From positions 1 through 11,221 of the forward strand of contig JAGOCU010000047.1 of NCBI GenBank assembly GCA_017998555.1: 11,221 nt of DNA, given 5' to 3'. Every line of letters starts with the position of its first letter. Position 1 is the first letter of the stretch. This stretch comes from Thermoflexales bacterium. Its GTDB lineage: Bacteria > Chloroflexota > Anaerolineae > J036 > Brachytrichaceae. The notes under the pieces are model-generated. The model was not told the origin of the DNA. It saw nothing but the letters and a program-made list of their open reading frames with translations, and ran no database searches. Both the position numbers and the translations under genes were made by a program. Positions 1-4,733 of this stretch are shown here, in pieces.

Positions 1-629
1 GCGTCATTCTCATTGACGCAAAAGATGTCCATCGCATCCCCGCCAAGGATGTCCTGGCAGACCAATCCGCGCCCGCCGGTGACGCGATGCAGACCGAAAT
101 GAGGGGCTCGGTCGGGCCAATTCCCGCTGCCATCATTGAAATACAGCCGGTTTGGCGCGCCGTAGTTGCAGACATAGGCGCTGAAATGTCCATCGCCCAG
201 CACGTCCAGCCAAGCCACGCTTCGGCCGGCCGCGAGATTGCGCTGCGGATGGCGGGCCATGACGTCTTCGTAGCGGCCATTGCCCTGGTTGATGAGCAAC
301 CGATCGGGTTCCGAGTTCGGCCCGGCAAAGGCGCTGGTGTTTAGGATGTAGAAATCCAACCGCCCGTCGCCGTTCGCATCGGCGGCCGCCACGCCAATCG
401 CGCTTGCGCCCGCGTCGGCGAGCTCCGGCGGCGCGACGTCCACCCAGGCCCCGCCCTGGGCCCTGAACAGGCGGTTCGGACCCGCGACCGTGCCGCACAA
501 GATCTCTGGCCGGCCGTCTCCATCCGCGTCAACGATGGCGCAACCGTAGCTGCGCTCAGAAGCATTGGGTCTGAGCAGATGCGAACGATCGCTGAAACGC
601 ACCCAGGGATGATGTCCATTCAGCGCCAT
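1..629 (-). CDS. FG-GAP/VCBS repeat protein, 3' end beyond window
   Basis: An open frame of 209 codons runs off the left edge with no stop, so the C-terminus is missing. It has four calcium-loop-like repeats spaced about 50 residues apart: DADGDGRPE (34-42), DANGDGRLD (84-92), DVLGDGHFS (142-150) and DILGGDAMD (193-201). The last two are degenerate. This is the pattern of FG-GAP/VCBS beta-propeller blades, as in CRTAC1/ASPIC-UnbV-type proteins. Between blades are stretches such as NRLYFNDGSGNW, typical of that group. These proteins are usually extracellular and bind calcium or glycans, but I see no signal peptide from this start. The ATG at 629 has no clear Shine-Dalgarno, and the frame stays open upstream through the palindrome at 656-706, so the start is uncertain. 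The identification as an FG-GAP protein is firm; the role is unknown. Confidence 0.8.
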   Translation of the reverse strand, partial: MALNGHHPWVRFSDRSHLLRPNASERSYGCAIVDADGDGRPEILCGTVAGPNRLFRAQGGAWVDVAPPELADAGASAIGVAAADANGDGRLDFYILNTSAFAGPNSEPDRLLINQGNGRYEDVMARHPQRNLAAGRSVAWLDVLGDGHFSAYVCNYGAPNRLYFNDGSGNWPDRAPHFGLHRVTGGRGLVCQDILGGDAMDIFCVNEND

Positions 630-644
630 ATCGGGGCGGATTAG

Positions 645-650
645 ATCATA
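645..650 (-). promoter_or_regulatory. candidate -10 box TATGAT for the FG-GAP gene
   Basis: On the minus strand TATGAT lies 15 bases before the ATG at 629, just outside the palindrome. No matching -35 is visible; the -35 position would fall inside the stem. The implied leader is very short and lacks a Shine-Dalgarno. The call rests on one hexamer and is weak. Confidence 0.25.
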
Positions 651-655
651 AATTT

Positions 656-706
656 CTGGCGAGATCACACTCCCCGCGCTTCGCGCGGGGAGTGTGATCT
701 CGCCAG
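656..706. repeat. long intergenic palindrome 1 (24-bp perfect stem)
   Basis: Arms 656-679 and 683-706 are perfect reverse complements around a TTC loop. On the minus strand the apex reads GCGAAGC, a sequence known to form an exceptionally stable DNA mini-hairpin. With one mismatch the pairing extends outwards through an A/T stretch (AAATT at 650-654 with AATTT at 708-712). Farther out, GCGGATTAGA on the left mirrors GCGGATCTAGA at the YccF stop codon. The site sits just after the YccF operon (minus strand) and may act as its terminator, but only a short U-run follows. It may equally be a dispersed palindromic element. Confidence 0.85.
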
Positions 707-724
707 GAATTTTTGGAAGGGCTT

Positions 725-1153
725 CTAGATCCGCTTCAGCGACACGATCGCCGGGGTCAGGTCAAACATCAAAAAGCCGATCGGGATCCCGATTACGCTC
801 ATGCATAACGCATATGCCGCAGACAGCCAGAGCGCGCTCGCCCACCAGCCGACCAGCAGGAAGTATGGCGCGCGGACGAGCATCGAGATCTGGGGCGCCT
901 CGCGGACCGCGCCGCTCGCTTGCACTTCAACCACCCGCCGGCCGCGCAAGGCCATCACCTGCGGGACATCGTTGAGCATCGCCGCGCCAATCGGCAAGCC
1001 CAGGATGGTGACCATCAGCACCCAGGCCACGATGACCCAGGCCCCGCCCAGCCACCAGCCGATCAGCAGGAAATACAGGATTTGAATCAGGCAGCCCGGA
1101 CTGTTGGACTGCGTTGTCGTTGTGGGCCGTCCCGGCCCTTGTGGTGTCGTCAT
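725..1153 (-). CDS. YccF-family inner membrane protein with two YccF units
   Basis: The protein has 142 residues. After a polar, Thr-rich N-terminus of about 20 residues come two homologous hydrophobic units: YFLLIGWWLGGAW...LGLPIGAAMLNDVPQVMALR, then YFLLVGWWASALW...IGIPIGFLMFDLTPAIVSLK. The repeated FLLxGWW and (L/I)G(L/I)PIG motifs are those of the YccF domain (DUF307), which is commonly duplicated in this way. I expect about four membrane segments. The function of YccF is not established. A second ATG six bases upstream (1159) abuts GAGGAG directly, so the ATG at 1153, with six-base spacing, is preferred. The gene is the last of three co-directional genes, 62 bases after the bactofilin-like gene, which suggests one envelope operon. 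Confidence 0.87.
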   Translation of the reverse strand: MTTPQGPGRPTTTTQSNSPGCLIQILYFLLIGWWLGGAWVIVAWVLMVTILGLPIGAAMLNDVPQVMALRGRRVVEVQASGAVREAPQISMLVRAPYFLLVGWWASALWLSAAYALCMSVIGIPIGFLMFDLTPAIVSLKRI

Positions 1154-1159
1154 CGCCAT

Positions 1160-1165
1160 CTCCTC
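1160..1165 (-). promoter_or_regulatory. ribosome binding site of the YccF gene
   Basis: GAGGAG on the minus strand sits six bases before the ATG at 1153 and zero bases before the alternative ATG at 1159. The spacing decides in favour of 1153. Confidence 0.7.
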
Positions 1166-1215
1166 GAGAGTTTGCGGGGGGGATGCGACCGCCCCCATTG
1201 AATGCTGCCGCCGGT

Positions 1216-2256
1216 CTAGATCTGGGGATCGATCGGCTCCGCCGCGACCATGGCCGCCGGCGCTGCGCTGGCCGGAGCGGCGGGCGCCGGTGGCGGATAG
1301 GGCTGCGTGCCAAAGCGGGTCAGGACCACCGCTCCAACCCCGGCGGCCGTCGCCAGGAAGGACAGCAGCCCGCCCAGGATGGGAATGGCGCCCAGCACCG
1401 CCAGCAGCAGCGCCCCGGCCGCGGTCTGCCCCAGAAGCGTCCAATCGGCCCGGTTCAGGGCCTGCATGACGCGCTCGCCCACGACCCGCGATACCACCGC
1501 CCATCCAAGCAGGGCCGCCGCAACAAGCGCCACGCCCGCCAACAGGCTGGCCGGGATCAGGCAGATCGTGATCGCCAGGACGACGGCGATCACCGGTACC
1601 GCAATCATCGTCAACGCGCCCAGCCCGCCCGAAACCAGCACACTCTCGCGAAGAACGCCCTCGACCTGGCGGGCATGCCGCGGGAAGAGCGCGATCACAG
1701 CAACAGCCGCCAGCACCGCCAGCCCGATGCTGACCAGGCTGCCAAAGAAGTCGCGCACGGCCCGGAAGTACCAATCAAACGGCGATGGGGTCACCGTCGG
1801 CGCGCGCGGCGTCGCGGGCGCGGATGGCAGAGGCAATTGCGTGCTGCGCCCGCTCACATAGCCCCCGTCGTTGTCAAGCCGGCCGCCCAGAAAGGTCTGG
1901 TTGCCCTCAAGCCGGCCGCTCTTGCGCAGGCGGGCATTCCCGCCGGCCATGGTCAGATCCCCGCGGACCGTGCCCGCGATGTCGATGTTGCCGCCGAAGA
2001 CATTCAGCTTGCCGTCAACCCGGCTGCCCTCTTCGAGCACGACGTTGCCGCCATAGACCGACAGATCGCCGTCAATGGTTTCGTTGCTGCGCAGGGTGAA
2101 GTTGTCGCCAAAGATGCTTTGCGAGCGCAGGGTGCGCCGCTCGGTCGGGGCCGGCGGCTCGGGGGTCTGGCCCATCGCCAGGCCCGGTCCGCACAACGCA
2201 ATCGTCAAGCCTGCGAACGCGGCCAGAGCCAGGCGGGTGAATGAGTGATGTCGCAT
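1216..2256 (-). CDS. exported bactofilin-like (polymer-forming) multi-pass membrane protein
   Basis: The protein has 346 residues. Residues 1-29 look like a signal peptide: RHH start, hydrophobic core LALAAFAGLTIALCG, then AMGQ. Residues 48-137 form a regular beta-helix-type repeat: GDLSVYGGNVVLEEG, GKLNVFGGNIDIAG, GDLTMAGGNARL. This is the signature of polymer-forming bactofilin-like domains. A Pro/Thr linker (140-160) follows, then four or so membrane segments (about 173-192, 207-233, 236-256 and 278-313) and a Pro/Ala-rich tail. Classical bactofilins are cytosolic; here the signal peptide would place the domain outside the membrane. An ATG at 2268 is possible, but GGAGAG at 2261-2266 favours 2256. 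It lies 31 bases after the toastrack-like lipoprotein gene, almost certainly in the same operon. Exact function unknown. Confidence 0.82.
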   Translation of the reverse strand: MRHHSFTRLALAAFAGLTIALCGPGLAMGQTPEPPAPTERRTLRSQSIFGDNFTLRSNETIDGDLSVYGGNVVLEEGSRVDGKLNVFGGNIDIAGTVRGDLTMAGGNARLRKSGRLEGNQTFLGGRLDNDGGYVSGRSTQLPLPSAPATPRAPTVTPSPFDWYFRAVRDFFGSLVSIGLAVLAAVAVIALFPRHARQVEGVLRESVLVSGGLGALTMIAVPVIAVVLAITICLIPASLLAGVALVAAALLGWAVVSRVVGERVMQALNRADWTLLGQTAAGALLLAVLGAIPILGGLLSFLATAAGVGAVVLTRFGTQPYPPPAPAAPASAAPAAMVAAEPIDPQI

Positions 2257-2260
2257 GAGT

Positions 2261-2266
2261 CTCTCC
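2261..2266 (-). promoter_or_regulatory. ribosome binding site of the bactofilin-like gene
   Basis: GGAGAG on the minus strand lies four bases before the ATG at 2256 and inside the reading frame that would start at 2268. The upstream ATG has no purine-rich site of its own, so 2256 is chosen. Confidence 0.6.
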
Positions 2267-2287
2267 ATGTGGTTGTTGCGCGCGCGC

Positions 2288-3142
2288 CTAGCGCAGGCGC
2301 AGGGATGACACGCCCAGCGTCGCGCGAATCGTCACGGTAGGGCCGGAGACGCCGCCGCGGCCAGGCGAATCATAGGTGTCACCGCTGCGGGTCCAGCCCT
2401 CGGTCCGCACGCTGGTCAGCCCGCCGTCCACAATCACGCGGATCGGCGTCCCGGCGCTCTCGATCGTCAGCGACGACGCGCCGCCGTCCAACGTAATTTG
2501 GGCATTCCGGGTCAGCTTGCCGTCAAAGGCCAGGATGAGTTCGCCCGCTCCCGCGCTGAATTTGGCCTCGCCGATGTTGGCGTTGGCCAGGCCGCGCAGA
2601 CGGGCCCGGGCCGCGCCACTCGTCAATTTGAAGCGCTCCATCGGTTGCGGGTTCTGCGCGCTGAAGCGAATCTCGGTGTCGGCCGCGCCGACCGCCCAGT
2701 CCACATCGCGGAGGGGTACGCCCCCAAGCTCCCAGTCCGAATCCGCCGCGCCTTCGCGGACGACCAGGTTCATCGGGACACGCTTGCCCAGGCTGAGCGT
2801 CCAGTCATTCTGCAGATTGGCTGGGGGCGTTCCCACATAGTTGCCCTGGCGCACATCAACGCTGCGCGATCCGGTGGTGAGAACGGGCATGATGGGTTCG
2901 AAGTTGTAATCGATGCGGCCCATCAGAACGCCTTCCTCGCCCGGCGTTACCCGCACCCGGGCCGCGCCGGTGGTCAGTGACACGCGCCAGACATCTTCGA
3001 CCAATTCAGGATACGGGATGCTGACGCGCAGGGACTGGGTGGGACCCGTATTCACCGTGCGCAATTGAGCGCCACAGCCCGACATCATCAGGGCCGCGGC
3101 GGTCAGGGCGGCGACGGCTGTGAGTGTGATTCGTGTGTTCAT
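2288..3142 (-). CDS. toastrack/DUF2154-like surface lipoprotein
   Basis: The protein has 284 residues. The N-terminus is a lipoprotein signal: hydrophobic run TAVAALTAAALM, then lipobox MSGC with acceptor Cys23. The mature part is an all-beta repeat pattern in which short strands alternate with motifs such as LTTGAARVRV, LTSGAARARLRGLANAN, FSAGAGELILAFDG and LDGGASSLTIESAG. This matches the toastrack / LiaF C-terminal type fold (DUF2154, DUF4097). Proteins with these domains are linked to envelope-stress sensing in other bacteria, often beside LiaF or PspC membrane partners. Here the partner is the bactofilin-like protein 31 bases downstream. GAGG six bases before the ATG is a plausible ribosome site. 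The family assignment comes from repeat style and was not searched. Confidence 0.78.
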   Translation of the reverse strand: MNTRITLTAVAALTAAALMMSGCGAQLRTVNTGPTQSLRVSIPYPELVEDVWRVSLTTGAARVRVTPGEEGVLMGRIDYNFEPIMPVLTTGSRSVDVRQGNYVGTPPANLQNDWTLSLGKRVPMNLVVREGAADSDWELGGVPLRDVDWAVGAADTEIRFSAQNPQPMERFKLTSGAARARLRGLANANIGEAKFSAGAGELILAFDGKLTRNAQITLDGGASSLTIESAGTPIRVIVDGGLTSVRTEGWTRSGDTYDSPGRGGVSGPTVTIRATLGVSSLRLR

Positions 3143-3165
3143 CTTCTGCCTCGCGTGTGGCCGCG

Positions 3166-3201
3166 CTCATATGAAGGCGCGCGGCGTATTCGTCAATACG
3201 C
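3166..3201 (-). promoter_or_regulatory. candidate promoter with overlapping operator for the envelope operon
   Basis: On the minus strand TTGACG (3191-3196) could be a -35, with TATGAG (3166-3171, spacing 19) or CATATG (3168-3173, spacing 17) as -10. That gives a leader of about 17 bases before the lipoprotein ATG at 3142. The -35 sits in the loop and right arm of a small inverted repeat, GCGTATT (3184-3190), four bases, AATACGC (3195-3201). This would suit a repressor or activator site. Confidence 0.4.
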
Positions 3202-3227
3202 GCCCGCGGGGGTGAAGGTTGCGGAGG

Positions 3228-3270
3228 CCCAGAAAAAGAGTTGAGCCGCACCTTGAAGGTGCGGCTCAAC
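3228..3270 (-). terminator. rho-independent terminator of the sigma/anti-sigma genes
   Basis: The stem GTTGAGCCGCACC (3240-3252) pairs perfectly with 3258-3270 around a five-base loop. On the minus strand it is followed at once by CTCTTTTTCT. The GC-rich stem plus U-run, 15 bases past the stop codon of the anti-sigma-like gene (3286), make this a textbook intrinsic terminator. It separates the regulatory genes from the lipoprotein operon, which therefore probably has its own promoter. Confidence 0.85.
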
Positions 3271-3285
3271 GTCTCACACGCTTGC

Positions 3286-3858
3286 CTATCGCCGCGCGAG
3301 CGCCCTACGCGGCGAGAGCAGCCTGACCATGGCAAACATCCAGCCGCCTACCAGCGCGGCCAGCGCCCCGAGGGCCGCAAGGCCGGCCGGCGCTTCGATA
3401 ACGCCCCGCGCAAACGAAAAGGTCAGGGACAGGATCGCCCGCGGCAAATCGAGGAACGAATCGACGATGGCGCTCGCCGCCGACAGCCAGGTCAACCAGG
3501 CCTGCGGGGGAATGAGGATTGCCAGGACGGTGGCAAAGATGATCATGCTCAGGGCGCCAAACACCGCCAGTCCGGCCGCAACCATGAAGCGCGCTGAGCC
3601 ACTCTCGCGCGCGGGCGCGACACGCTGAGCGGGCTGCGCCCGGACTGCGGCCATGACCCCGGCCGAGAAACCCGCCGGGGCAACGACTGGCGGCACGCCG
3701 GCGAAAGCGCGATGGACAACGGCCATGCGCTCGAAAAGGTCACGCTCTTCGGGATGCGCCTCGAAATGCGCCTCGAGGGCGGCCCGCTCGTCGGCGGCCA
3801 GTTCCTCGCCGTCAAGGGCCCTCATCATCATCAGGTCAAGGTCAATCGCTGGTGCCAT
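3286..3858 (-). CDS. anti-sigma factor-like two-helix membrane protein
   Basis: The protein has 190 residues. The N-terminus (1-55) resembles an anti-sigma domain: LMMMRALDGEELAADERAAL, then EAHFEAHPEERDLFERM. In zinc-binding anti-sigma (ZAS) proteins this region holds HxxxCxxC. Here His31 is kept but the cysteines are His35 and Glu38, so zinc binding looks lost. A variable linker (56-90) leads to a membrane helix (about 91-116), an amphipathic stretch (120-150) and a second helix (about 155-179) with a basic end. It directly follows the sigma gene (11-base gap), the classic arrangement for a sigma/anti-sigma pair that holds the sigma at the membrane. An ATG at 3873 overlaps the sigma stop as ATGA, but AGGAGG six bases before 3858 favours the shorter start. 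Confidence 0.75.
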   Translation of the reverse strand: MAPAIDLDLMMMRALDGEELAADERAALEAHFEAHPEERDLFERMAVVHRAFAGVPPVVAPAGFSAGVMAAVRAQPAQRVAPARESGSARFMVAAGLAVFGALSMIIFATVLAILIPPQAWLTWLSAASAIVDSFLDLPRAILSLTFSFARGVIEAPAGLAALGALAALVGGWMFAMVRLLSPRRALARR

Positions 3859-3864
3859 GTCCAC

Positions 3865-3870
3865 CCTCCT
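3865..3870 (-). promoter_or_regulatory. ribosome binding site of the anti-sigma-like gene
   Basis: AGGAGG on the minus strand, six bases before the ATG at 3858, directly after the sigma stop codon. It argues against the upstream ATG at 3873 and suggests coupled translation of the two genes. Confidence 0.7.
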
Positions 3871-4532
3871 CATACCGTCAGCCGCTTTGTCAGGGGCGAT
3901 TGAGCCAGCGCGCGTCGCGCGCGGAACAAACGCGACTTCACCGCGCTCAAACTGGCGCCCGTGGCCTGCACGATTTCTTCGTAACTCATGTCTGCGACAT
4001 AGAACATGTGGACCATCCGCCGGTCCTCTTCGGGCAAGGCCGCCATCATCTGGTTCAGCACGTCTCGTTGCTCGTTGGCGGCCACCTGCGCGTCAGGCCC
4101 AGGATCGTGGCTCGGAATCTCAACTTCGGGCGTCTCGCCATCCGCGTTGGGCGGCTGATCGGAGAAGGCCAAAGGCTCGATCCGGCGCCGGCGAATGCGA
4201 TCGATGCACAGATTCGAAGTGATCGACATCAGCCAGGTCTTGAAGCGCCACTCCTGCTGATACGACGCGAGTTGCCGGTAAGCCTTCAAAAAGGCATCCT
4301 GCGCGGCGTCCCGAGCATCCTCCTCGTTGTTGAGCATGCGCAAGGCCAGACGATAGACCCGGTCCTGATGGACCTCGACCAGCTCCTGAAACCGTTCAGT
4401 GTCGCCGTCCAGGACGGCCCGGATCCTGGCCCGCTCCTCAGCCACCTCATCCATCGGAGGCGCCACGTCGGCCTGCGCCGGGGGTAACGCCGTGGAGACC
4501 GGGCGCGCCGTTGCGGCCGGTGTTCTGGTCAT
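3870..4532 (-). CDS. ECF-type RNA polymerase sigma factor (sigma-70 family)
   Basis: From this start the protein has 220 residues. Region 2 spans about 47-118: FQELVEVHQDRVYRLALRML, DAAQDAFLKAYRQL, FKTWLMSITSNLCIDRIRRRR. These carry the core-binding and -10 recognition signatures of ECF sigma factors. An acidic/Pro-rich linker (120-150) follows, then region 4 at about 157-210: MAALPEEDRRMVHMFYVADM, SYEEIVQATGASLSAVKSRL, FRARRAL, a helix-turn-helix for -35 binding. There is no region 3, as expected for ECF. The protein directs RNA polymerase to a specific promoter set and is probably restrained by the membrane protein encoded next. The N-terminal 30 residues are low in complexity. The frame is open to 4697, but that would run through the palindromes at 4607 and 4661. 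The chosen ATG lacks a good ribosome site; the ATG at 4454 is an alternative. Confidence 0.9.
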   Translation of the reverse strand: MTRTPAATARPVSTALPPAQADVAPPMDEVAEERARIRAVLDGDTERFQELVEVHQDRVYRLALRMLNNEEDARDAAQDAFLKAYRQLASYQQEWRFKTWLMSITSNLCIDRIRRRRIEPLAFSDQPPNADGETPEVEIPSHDPGPDAQVAANEQRDVLNQMMAALPEEDRRMVHMFYVADMSYEEIVQATGASLSAVKSRLFRARRALAQSPLTKRLTV

Positions 4533-4606
4533 CGGGAAAACCCCGCTCCGGGCGAATCCGCCGGAAGCGCCAATGGATATTGCATTCACAGTGTGGGAAC
4601 TACTAC

Positions 4607-4631
4607 GCGCAACCTGCCGCACAGGTTGCGC
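4607..4631. promoter_or_regulatory. inverted repeat upstream of the sigma gene, possible operator
   Basis: GCGCAACCTG (4607-4616) and CAGGTTGCGC (4622-4631) form perfect 10-bp arms around five bases, 75 bases upstream of the sigma start at 4532. The stem is shorter and softer than the neighbouring palindromes, and the place suits a regulator site or a leader hairpin. No convincing -35/-10 pair was found beside it. Confidence 0.45.
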
Positions 4632-4660
4632 CAGGCCTCCCCATGCGCCATGCCCCGCTG

Positions 4661-4733
4661 AGTAGAGACGCGCCGCGGCGCGTCTCTTAGCGCACATCGA
4701 TCTCGCGGAGACGCGCCGCGGCGCGTCTCTACT
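4661..4733. repeat. compound inverted repeat with 26-bp arms (palindrome 3)
   Basis: Arms 4661-4686 and 4708-4733 are exact reverse complements around a 21-base spacer. Each arm also contains a 22-base self-palindrome (half-site GAGACGCGCCG), so the DNA can fold as one long stem or as two separate hairpins. The spacer (4687-4707) matches 4733-4753, the 3' end of the kinase gene, at 18 of 21 bases. Outward pairing continues as CCGCTGAG (left) against CCGCTAAG (right). It lies between the kinase stop and the sigma leader and could reduce read-through. Similar AGAGACG/CGTCTCT palindromes are, from memory, dispersed in cyanobacterial and some other genomes. Confidence 0.85.
4687..4707 (-). pseudogene. 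duplicated 3' tail of a PASTA kinase gene (REIDVR-stop)
   Basis: On the minus strand these 21 bases read R-E-I-D-V-R-stop, against R-E-I-D-I-R-stop at the real end of the kinase gene (4733-4753). The three differences amount to one silent change and one Ile/Val change, which looks like coding divergence. It may be the remnant of a paralogous kinase tail or of a local duplication that carried the hairpin along. It is very short, so an origin by chance cannot be excluded. Confidence 0.5.

Noticed and set aside
1114..2244. 376-codon plus-strand frame opposite the bactofilin-like gene
   Set aside because: It is rich in Gln, Arg and Gly with no fold features, and the opposite strand has signal peptide, repeats, membrane helices and a ribosome site.
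4533..4697. N-terminal extension of the sigma factor to an ATG at 4697
   Set aside because: The extension would run through two inverted repeats, including part of the kinase-tail duplication zone, and encodes no sigma region. The ATG at 4532 gives a normal ECF length.
4661..4733. Terminal inverted repeats of an insertion sequence
   Set aside because: The arms are only 21 bases apart with no room for a transposase, and no direct target duplication brackets them. A non-autonomous palindromic element is still possible.
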